Source of the DNA: Oscillospiraceae bacterium
Lineage (GTDB): Bacteria; Bacillota_A; Clostridia; Oscillospirales; Oscillospiraceae
NCBI GenBank assembly: GCA_017411665.1
Contig: JAFQPT010000224.1
Coordinates: forward strand, 1 to 11,040
DNA: 11,040 nucleotides
Reading direction: 5' to 3'
Below, in pieces: positions 6,389 through 11,040 of this stretch. A program made the position numbers and the translations under genes. The notes beneath the pieces are model-generated. The model did no database searches. It worked only from the letters and a program-made list of their open reading frames with translations, and was not told the DNA's origin. Position 1 is the stretch's first letter. Each line of letters opens with the position of its first letter.

Positions 6389-7330
6389 TTACTGTACCTT
6401 GATACGAGGATCGATGACCTGGTACAGCAGGTCGGTGATGAAGTTGACGATGACCACCAGAGCCGCCATCATCACAACGATGGCCTGTACCACGGGGAAG
6501 TCGCGGTTCATGATGGAGGTCAGCAGCAGACGTCCGATCCCGGGAATGGAGAACACCTGCTCAATGATGATACTGCCTGCAGCGATTTCGGGGATGCAGG
6601 TGGCAAAGAAAGTCAGCACGGGAATCAGTGCATTGCGCAGCACGTGAGTCAGCAGCACGGAGTTGAACTTTCTGCCGCGGCTGCGTGCAGTGCGGACATA
6701 GTCCTGCTTCAGCTCTACCAGCACGGAAGAGCGCAGGAGCTTGGTTGCCATAGCGGTCTTAGGCAGCGCAATGGCCAGTGCAGGGAAAATCAGATAGCGG
6801 ATGAACCCTGCAAAATCCTCAGTGTAGCTGACAAATGCACCCTGCGTAAACAGGTTCAGCATCAGCCCGAACACCAGAGTAAATACCATGCCCAGGAAGA
6901 AGGGCGGGAAGCTCATGATGACCTGCCCCAGTACGCCCACAGCGGCATCGGTCAGCTCACCTGCGTGCTTACCCTGCCATACCCCCAGAGGTACGGAAAT
7001 CACAACAATCACGAGGAAGCTCATGACTGTCAGCGCGACGGTAATGGGAAGTTTGGGCATAACCAGTTCCTTGACAGACATAGAGTAGCTGTAGGAAGTG
7101 CCCATATCCCCAAACAGGAAGTCACGCAGCCAGTCAAAGTACTGGACAAAGAAGGGTCTGTTGAGACCAAGCTGTTCGCGCAGTGCCTCCAGCTTTTCGG
7201 GGGTCGCCTCGGTGCCCAGCATATCCGTTGCCACGTCACCGGGAATTACGTGAAACGCCCAGAAGGCGAGCAGAGATACTGCGAACAACGTAATAATGAG
7301 GGTCAATATTTTCTTAATGTAGTATTTCAT
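6389..7330 (-). CDS. ABC importer permease (DppB/OppB/NikB-like)
   Basis: First of the two channel-forming permeases. The 313-residue protein has the N-terminal membrane segment (about 8-28) followed by the HVIPGD turn, the OppB-type soluble region REQLGLNRPFFVQYFDWL (51-68) and FGDMGTSY (73-80), then membrane segments near 98-118, 132-157, 180-195, 235-255 and 283-305, with the EAA loop ARSRGRKFNSVLLTHVLRN (215-233) before IPGIGRLL (262-269). It is full length. ATG 7330 is preferred: AAGGTGAG lies close upstream, and the longer frame to 7420 would run back into repeat element copy 2. It is separated from the lipoprotein gene by 204 bases that hold that element, so its expression may be lower than that of the lipoprotein. 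Confidence 0.93.
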   Translation of the reverse strand: MKYYIKKILTLIITLFAVSLLAFWAFHVIPGDVATDMLGTEATPEKLEALREQLGLNRPFFVQYFDWLRDFLFGDMGTSYSYSMSVKELVMPKLPITVALTVMSFLVIVVISVPLGVWQGKHAGELTDAAVGVLGQVIMSFPPFFLGMVFTLVFGLMLNLFTQGAFVSYTEDFAGFIRYLIFPALAIALPKTAMATKLLRSSVLVELKQDYVRTARSRGRKFNSVLLTHVLRNALIPVLTFFATCIPEIAAGSIIIEQVFSIPGIGRLLLTSIMNRDFPVVQAIVVMMAALVVIVNFITDLLYQVIDPRIKVQ

Positions 7331-7363
7331 TTGCTCACCTTCTTTCTTTGTTGTTGGGAAAAT

Positions 7364-7525
7364 TGTCATCCCGACCGAGCGAAGCGTGTGGACTCCCGCA
7401 TAAAACGCGGGAGTCATCAAAGCATCTTACCTTTTAAGCTTTGATAGTGGACCCCCTCAAACAAGCAGCCTCTCATCGGGGGATTCACTCGACTGCGCGG
7501 CAAAGCCGCTCCGCTCGGAATGACA
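7364..7525. mobile_element. TGTCATTCCGAG palindromic repeat element, copy 2, inside the ABC operon
   Basis: A 162-bp element bounded by TGTCATCCCGACCGAGCGAAG and CTCGGAATGACA. The right arm read inward matches copies 1 and 3 (TGTCATTCCGAGCGGAGCG, then AGTCGAGTGAATCCCCC). Its centre carries two further perfect hairpins: GACTCCCGC/GCGGGAGTC (7391-7415, 9 bp) and ATCAAAGC/GCTTTGAT (7416-7445, 8 bp), which look like a nested or composite structure. It sits between the lipoprotein and permease genes with no gene interrupted and begins 33 bases upstream of the permease start codon. It has no coding capacity. Confidence 0.7.
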
Positions 7526-7534
7526 GATTATTTA

Positions 7535-9103
7535 TTACTTTGCCGAAGTTTCAGTCCATTCAACAGTGGACAGGTCCAGAACGTACATGGGGTAGAACTT
7601 CAGACCGGTCAGGTAGGGGTTCACAGCGACCATGTCGTACAGGTCCTGAATGTAAACGTTTGCTGCTTCTTCGGTCAGAATGGTTTCCATCTGCTTAAAC
7701 AGCTCGGTCTGCTCATCCACATCGGTGCAGGATGCTGCCTGTGCGTACAGTGCATCGTACTGTGCGTTGTTGAAGTTAATCATGTTCTTGCCGTAGTCGG
7801 ATACCCAGCGCTGCAGCATACCGCTTGCAGTCAGAGTGGCGGTATCAAAGCCGACAACGGTTGCTTCAAAGTTTCTGCCTGCGTAGGTATCGCTTGCCCA
7901 GGTTGCCCATTCCACCTGCTTGATGTTTGCGGTTACGCCAATCTGCTGCAGCATGGATGCGATAACTTCGCCTGCCTGTACGTGCTGGGGATAGTTGGAG
8001 GGTACGGTGATGGTAAAGGTAAAGCCGTCAGCGTAGCCTGCTTCAGCCAGCAGCTGCTTTGCCTTTTCCACGTCGTAGGTGTAGTAGTCAGCCAGCTCTT
8101 CCACATAGTACTTGGTGAATGCGGGGAACATGCTGGAGCCTACGGGTACGCCGTTGCCATCGCAGACGAAGTCAATGACTGCCTGCTTGTCCACTGCGTA
8201 GCACAGTGCCTGACGGACGCGTACGTCGGAGAAGGGTTCGAAGTTGTGGTTCAGATACATTGCCTGTACCAGCTTCATGGTATCCTTTTCGATGACGTAC
8301 TGGTCTTCCACGCTCTTGACCTGGTCAGCAGTCAGATGCGCTACCACGTCGATTGCGCCGCTCTTCAGGCTCATAACCCAGCTGCCTGCTTCGATGATCA
8401 GATAGTTGACTCTCTGCAGCTTTGCCTTTTCGCCCCAGTAATCATCAAAGCGTTCCATGATGAAGTTTTCCTGAGGAGAGCGGGATACGAACTTGAAGGG
8501 GCCGGTACCGATGGGAGCGGTCGCCTGGTCTGCGTAGTTTTCGGGGATGATGGCTGCATTGGTGGTAGCCAGATAGCCCAGGAATTCTGCATTTGCAGCC
8601 TTCAGAGTGATTTCTACGGTACGGTCACCGGTCTTCTTTACAGATTCAATGCCCGTGAGGGTACCTGCTGCGGTGTATACACCGTCATCCAGCAGCCCCG
8701 CACAGCGGGAAATAGAAAAGACAACATCGTCTGCAGTGACTTCTTCGCCGTTGTGGAACTTGATCCCCTCACGCACAGTGAATACATACACAGTACCATC
8801 TTTGATCACTTCCACTTTCTCAGCGACTGCTTCTACAATGTTGCCGTCGGAATCAGCCTTTACAAGGCCTTCGAAAATGTTAAAGTTGACTTCTCTGGTT
8901 CCTGCCGCCACTGCCATATGGGGGTCAAGACTGTCGTCCAAGTCCTGAGGGATCGCGACGTTGATCTCATTGGTCGCTGCCCTCGCGGGAGCTTCAATCG
9001 GTTCTGCGGAAGAATTATCCTTGCCTCCTGCGCATGCGCACAGTGAAACAGTCATGGCCAGTGCCAATACCATCAGGATAATGCGATTCAATCCTTTTTT
9101 CAT
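7535..9103 (-). CDS. Substrate-binding lipoprotein of the ABC importer (family 5, DppA/OppA/NikA type)
   Basis: Captures the transported ligand outside the cell and delivers it to the permeases. The 522-residue precursor starts with a lipoprotein signal peptide: KKGLNR, a hydrophobic stretch to about residue 21, then the lipobox LCAC with Cys24 as the lipidated residue, followed by a polar linker rich in Ser/Ala/Pro. Family 5 landmarks are the EGLVKAD turn (78-84), GIKFHNGEEVTADDVVFS (113-130) and PIGTGPFKF (197-205). Length is typical. ATG 9103 has AAGGAG 6 bases upstream. It is the first gene of the operon, transcribed from the extended -10 promoter at 9155-9183. The ligand could be a peptide, nickel chelate or similar; the family is certain, the ligand is not. 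Confidence 0.94.
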   Translation of the reverse strand: MKKGLNRIILMVLALAMTVSLCACAGGKDNSSAEPIEAPARAATNEINVAIPQDLDDSLDPHMAVAAGTREVNFNIFEGLVKADSDGNIVEAVAEKVEVIKDGTVYVFTVREGIKFHNGEEVTADDVVFSISRCAGLLDDGVYTAAGTLTGIESVKKTGDRTVEITLKAANAEFLGYLATTNAAIIPENYADQATAPIGTGPFKFVSRSPQENFIMERFDDYWGEKAKLQRVNYLIIEAGSWVMSLKSGAIDVVAHLTADQVKSVEDQYVIEKDTMKLVQAMYLNHNFEPFSDVRVRQALCYAVDKQAVIDFVCDGNGVPVGSSMFPAFTKYYVEELADYYTYDVEKAKQLLAEAGYADGFTFTITVPSNYPQHVQAGEVIASMLQQIGVTANIKQVEWATWASDTYAGRNFEATVVGFDTATLTASGMLQRWVSDYGKNMINFNNAQYDALYAQAASCTDVDEQTELFKQMETILTEEAANVYIQDLYDMVAVNPYLTGLKFYPMYVLDLSTVEWTETSAK

Positions 9104-9154
9104 GGTTTTCTCCTTAATTTCAATTGAATTTCCATTATTAAATTGTTCGGCATC

Positions 9155-9183
9155 ATTGTATCATTCACAGCCCCAAATAGCAA
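9155..9183 (-). promoter_or_regulatory. Promoter of the ABC importer operon
   Basis: On the minus strand TTGCTA (9178-9183) is followed after 17 bases by TACAAT (9155-9160). The -10 is preceded by TGA, making an extended -10 (TGATACAAT) that would compensate for the weak -35. The leader to the ATG is about 45 bases. No clear operator is seen around it. Confidence 0.65.
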
Positions 9184-9263
9184 TCCTTTTCTCCCGATTG
9201 CCCTTATTTTAACAGGATTTCCCTATTTTTTGTCGGTATGTGGGTCGCATTCTCCACCGTAGA

Positions 9264-9281
9264 GGCAGGGCTTGCCCCCAT
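9264..9281. repeat. Short GGCTTGCCCC repeat, left copy
   Basis: GGGCTTGCCC is palindromic, and the stretch GGCTTGCCCCCAT (9269-9281) recurs as GGCTTGCCCCTAT at 9461-9473. The two copies lie in direct orientation on either side of repeat element copy 3. It is probably the remnant of another dispersed intergenic repeat. Confidence 0.4.
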
Positions 9282-9313
9282 GATTCAGTACGAGGAACAC
9301 CCCCAAACTTACC

Positions 9314-9422
9314 TGTCATTCCGAGTGCAGCGCAGCGGAATCGAGGACTCCCTCAATGAGTGTGCCATTCGTCGAGGGGATACACTCGACTCCGCAGCAA
9401 AGCTATTACGCTCGGTATGGCA
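9314..9422. mobile_element. TGTCATTCCGAG palindromic repeat element, copy 3
   Basis: A 109-bp element bounded by TGTCATTCCGAGTGCAGCG and CTCGGTATGGCA. The left arm continues CGGAATCGAGGACTCCC, almost the same as the right arm of copy 1. The right arm read inward continues GGAGTCGAGTGTATCCCC, close to that of copy 2. The right end carries two changes (CTCGGTATGGCA against CTCGGAATGACA), suggesting decay. An internal GAGTGT/ACACTC pair can extend the fold. It lies in the gap between the divergent importer and feo promoters. The open frame across it is repeat-derived, not a gene. Confidence 0.65.
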
Positions 9423-9441
9423 GCTTCTTTTTGCGGACACC

Positions 9442-9473
9442 GTATCGGCGGGCGGCCAAAGGCTTGCCCCTAT
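9442..9473. repeat. GGCGGGCGGCC ... GGCTTGCCCC intergenic repeat, right copy
   Basis: Read on the minus strand the stretch is ATAGGGGCAAGCC followed by TTTGGCCGCCCGCC. G-rich and C-rich runs flank a short centre, like the GTAGGGGCGG-type intergenic repeats I associate with clostridial genomes. It shares GGCTTGCCCC(C/T)AT with 9269-9281. Identification as a repeat family rests on this one pair and memory. Confidence 0.4.
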
Positions 9474-9546
9474 CAATTGAATTGTTTCAACACCCTGTCG
9501 AATTTAGTCTACGCTAATGTGCCCGTTTTTTGGTTGTTCTGTGAAA

Positions 9547-9562
9547 GTTTGGAATTCCTAAC
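9547..9562. promoter_or_regulatory. Candidate feo operator, site 1 (GTTTG-N6-CTAAC)
   Basis: GTTTG-GAATTC-CTAAC matches the GTTAG-N6-CTAAC pattern of the other feo sites with one mismatch in the left half. It lies 36 bases upstream of site 2 and just upstream of the TTGACT -35 box, a position suited to upstream or cooperative binding. It is the weakest member of the set. Confidence 0.4.
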
Positions 9563-9571
9563 ATTTCTGCC

Positions 9572-9600
9572 TTGACTTTTTCGTTAGGAGGTCCTAATAT
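9572..9600 (+). promoter_or_regulatory. Candidate promoter P1 of feoAB
   Basis: TTGACT (9572-9577) is followed after 17 bases by TAATAT (9595-9600), a good -35 with a moderate -10. Operator site 2 (9583-9598) fills the spacer and overlaps the -10, and site 3 (9607-9622) covers the expected start. This is a repressor-like layout. Confidence 0.55.
9583..9598. promoter_or_regulatory. Candidate feo operator, site 2 (GTTAG-N6-CTAAT)
   Basis: GTTAG-GAGGTC-CTAAT contains the perfect palindrome TTAGGA-GG-TCCTAA (9584-9597). It has the same half-sites and 6-base spacer as sites 3 and 4 and sits between the -35 and -10 of P1. TTAG/CTAA half-sites recall DtxR/IdeR-family boxes, but the spacing differs from the DtxR consensus as I know it. 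Confidence 0.6.
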
Positions 9601-9606
9601 GATGGT

Positions 9607-9622
9607 GTTAGAATTTACTAAC
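9607..9622. promoter_or_regulatory. Candidate feo operator, site 3 (GTTAG-N6-CTAAC)
   Basis: GTTAG-AATTTA-CTAAC is a perfect inverted repeat; with one more base each side it is TGTTAG/CTAACA. It starts 24 bases after site 2, so both lie on the same DNA face if the helical repeat is near 10.5-12. It covers the start region of P1 and the -35 region of P2. Confidence 0.65.
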
Positions 9623-9641
9623 AGTATTATATAAGTATAAT
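9614..9641 (+). promoter_or_regulatory. Candidate promoter P2 of feoAB and overlapping palindrome
   Basis: TTTACT (9614-9619) is followed after 16 bases by a perfect TATAAT (9636-9641), 24 bases upstream of the feoA start codon. The -35 overlaps operator site 3. The -10 lies in a 9-6-9 inverted repeat, CAGTATTAT/ATAATACTG (9622-9645), which may be a further binding site or an mRNA hairpin. Which of P1 and P2 is used cannot be decided by eye. Confidence 0.45.
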
Positions 9642-9665
9642 ACTGCATGAAAAGTGAGGATAGTT

Positions 9666-9878
9666 ATGGATCTCAGAAGCGCACAGATTGGAAAGGAATA
9701 TATTGTCCGCCGGATCGTGACCGACGACGAAGAACTCAACTCCTTCCTGTTTTCTCTGGGCTGCTACAGCGGCGAACCCATCACCGTAATTGCAAAGCGC
9801 AGAGGCGGCTACACCGTGTCCATCAAGAACGGCAGATACAACATCGACAGCGGGCTTGCTGCTGCCATCGAAGTCTGA
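9666..9878 (+). CDS. feoA: FeoA, ferrous iron transport accessory protein
   Basis: A small cytoplasmic protein with an SH3-like fold that works with FeoB in Fe(II) uptake. The 70 residues follow the FeoA pattern: MDLRSAQIGKEYIV at the start, an acidic linker (TDDEELNSFLFSLG, about 18-31), then CYSGEPITVIAKRRGGYTVSIKNGRYNIDSGLAAAIEV, where FeoA proteins have the LGL..G..I.....G...V...G...ALR core. I chose ATG 9666 because GAGGA lies 6 bases upstream. A GTG in frame at 9654 would put that site inside the gene. It is the first gene of the feo unit, 116 bases ahead of feoB, and is probably under iron control through the GTTAG-N6-CTAAC sites. Confidence 0.9.
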   Translation: MDLRSAQIGKEYIVRRIVTDDEELNSFLFSLGCYSGEPITVIAKRRGGYTVSIKNGRYNIDSGLAAAIEV

Positions 9879-9883
9879 TTGGA

Positions 9884-9944
9884 CGGGTACCCCGAATTTC
9901 ATGTGAGGCGAAAGCCTCACGGACATGAGTTAGGGTGCGCTAAC
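9884..9944 (+). other. Structured feoA-feoB gap with hairpins and operator site 4
   Basis: Three adjacent foldable units lie in the gap. CGGG-TAC-CCCG (9884-9894) is small. GTGAGGC-GAAA-GCCTCAC (9903-9920) is a perfect 7-bp stem with a GNRA tetraloop, extendable by TCAT/ATGA (9899-9928) across a 4-base bulge. GTTAG-GGTGCG-CTAAC (9929-9944) starts directly after and has the same half-sites and spacing as the sites upstream of feoA. The last could be DNA operator, RNA stem or both. There is no T-run, so not a simple terminator, and I could not match it to a riboswitch class I know. Confidence 0.5.
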
Positions 9945-9994
9945 AACATCGTTTAACATTTAGATTTAGAATATCACAAAGAGGAGGAACCCTT

Positions 9995-11040
9995 ATGAGA
10001 ATTGCTTTAGCAGGCAATCCCAACAGCGGTAAGACCACCATGTACAATGCTCTGACCGGCCGCAGCGAAAAGGTCGGAAACTGGGCAGGTGTTACCGTTG
10101 AAAAGAAAGAAAGCCCCATTAAGAGAAGCTTTTATGACGGTGCAGAAGAACTGATTGCAGTTGACCTGCCCGGTGCTTACTCCATGTCTCCCTTCACCTC
10201 CGAAGAGAGCATCACCAGCAGCTACGTCAAGAATGAGCACCCCGATGCCATTATCAACATCGTGGACGCGACCAATCTGAGCCGCTCTCTGTTCTTCACC
10301 ACCCAGCTGATGGAACTGGGCATTCCCGTTGTCATCGCACTGAACAAGTCCGACATCAATGAAAAGAAAGAAACCGTCATCGACGCAAAGGCACTGAGCG
10401 CAAAGCTGGGCTGCCCCGTCATCGAAACCGTATCCACCTCCGCAGAAGGTCTGGGCGCAGTGGTCAAGGCTGCTATGGGTCTCAAGGGCAAAGGCCAGAA
10501 GGCTCCCTACAAGCAGGGCAGTATCGACCTGACCGACAAGGCTGCTGTGGAAGCTGCTGACAGAAAGCGCTTCGACTTCGTAAACGGCATCGTAGAAAAG
10601 GTGGAAACCCGTAAGATTCAGACCAATGAATACGGCTTCCAGGACAAGATCGACGCAGTCCTGACCCACCCCATCGTTGGTATTCCCATTTTTGCACTGG
10701 TTATGTTCCTGGTGTTCCACATTTCCCAGTCCGACGGCTCTCTGGGTCTGGGCGTATGGCTGGCAGACACGCTGGTAGGCTGGCTGGAAGGCATTCAGAG
10801 CGCTATCGGCGAACTGGTCTCCGACGCATCTCCCCTGCTGCAGGCTCTGCTGGTTGACGGTATCATCGGCGGCGTTATTGCGGTTGTGGGCTTCCTGCCT
10901 CTGGTTATGGTCATGTACTTCCTGGTCGCTCTGCTGGAAGACTGCGGCTATATGGCTCGTGTTTCCGTTGTGCTGGATCCCATCTTTAAGAAGGTGGGTC
11001 TTTCCGGCAAGTCTGTCATTCCTTTCGTCATCGGCACCGG
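9995..11040 (+). CDS. feoB: FeoB, ferrous iron transporter with N-terminal GTPase, C-terminus beyond window
   Basis: Membrane transporter for Fe(II) with a cytoplasmic GTPase domain. The visible 349 codons hold G1 GNPNSGKTT (7-15), the G2 region [10 protein letters not shown] (30-39), G3 DLPG (57-60), G4 NKSD (117-120) and a G5-like VSTSAEG (146-152). A helical guanine-dissociation-inhibitor-like region (about 170-222) follows, then the first membrane segments: [15 protein letters not shown] (227-241), [23 protein letters not shown] (289-311) and the conserved [35 protein letters not shown] (315-349), where the frame runs off the edge. Most FeoB G1 loops I know read GNPNCGKT or GNPNSGKT. Start ATG 9995 has GGAGG 7 bases upstream. 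It is downstream of feoA on the same strand with a structured gap, so it is either co-transcribed or separately tuned. Confidence 0.96.
   Translation, partial: [348 protein letters not shown]

Noticed and set aside
7520..9046. 508-codon plus-strand open frame opposite the binding lipoprotein
   Set aside because: Antisense shadow; the minus strand has a signal peptide, lipobox, family 5 motifs and a ribosome site.
9238..9480. 80-codon plus-strand open frame upstream of feoA
   Set aside because: It spans repeat element copy 3 and the flanking short repeats; its protein (FRVQRSGIEDSLN and so on) is simply translated repeat.
9583..9598. Classical DtxR/IdeR, Fur or MntR box
   Set aside because: TTAG/CTAA halves are present, but the 6-base spacing does not fit the DtxR consensus, and the sequence lacks the GATAAT of Fur or the TTTGCC of MntR boxes. 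Kept as an unassigned operator.
9879..9994. Known metal riboswitch ahead of feoB
   Set aside because: The hairpins do not reproduce the conserved cores of the NiCo/czcD or yybP-ykoY classes as I know them; reported only as an unclassified structured gap.
10007..10720. 237-codon minus-strand open frame opposite feoB
   Set aside because: Antisense shadow of the FeoB GTPase domain, without start signals.

Overview
The window looks like chromosomal DNA of a moderate-GC (roughly half G+C, by eye) member of the Bacillota, most likely a gut clostridium of the Oscillospiraceae/Ruminococcaceae type. The grounds are strong AGGAGG-type ribosome binding sites, sigma-A-like promoters, a clostridial-style feoA-feoB pair, and dispersed palindromic TGTCATTCCGAG repeats of a kind I associate with such genomes. 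The assignment is inferred from general character, not from a marker gene.

Layout, left to right. (1) 1-2197, minus strand: a GT4-type glycosyltransferase whose 3' end lies beyond the left edge, preceded by a WbpA/WecC-type nucleotide-sugar 6-dehydrogenase with its own promoter (2262-2290). Together they suggest synthesis of an acidic surface polysaccharide. (2) 2389-3540, minus: a membrane-anchored glycoside hydrolase family 3 protein of the NagZ type, with its own terminator (2337-2382) and a -10 box near 3575. Several residues expected in the active site are missing. (3) 3541-4079: no gene. It holds a run of perfect hairpins, a TGTCATTCCGAG element, and the terminator of the next operon. 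(4) 4080-9103, minus: a complete five-gene peptide/nickel-type ABC importer in the order lipoprotein, permease, permease, ATPase, ATPase. The last four genes are tightly coupled. A second TGTCATTCCGAG element lies between the lipoprotein and permease genes. (5) 9104-9665: the divergent control region between the importer and feoA, with a third repeat element, the importer promoter, and the feo promoter region. (6) 9666 to the right edge, plus: feoA and the first 349 codons of feoB, a ferrous iron uptake system.

The most interesting signal is a repeated 16-bp inverted repeat, GTTAG-N6-CTAAC, confined to the feo locus. There is one near-match and two close matches at the feoA promoter, spaced 36 and 24 bp apart, and a further perfect copy in the feoA-feoB gap beside a GNRA-capped hairpin. 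It looks like the operator of an iron-responsive regulator, but it does not match the spacing of the Fur, DtxR or MntR boxes I know. Other points of interest are the hairpin run at 3740-3830, the three palindromic elements, the GH3 protein without its acid/base motif, and an importer ATPase shortened between Walker A and the Q-loop. I see no CRISPR array, tRNA, rRNA, transposase or recognisable defence system.
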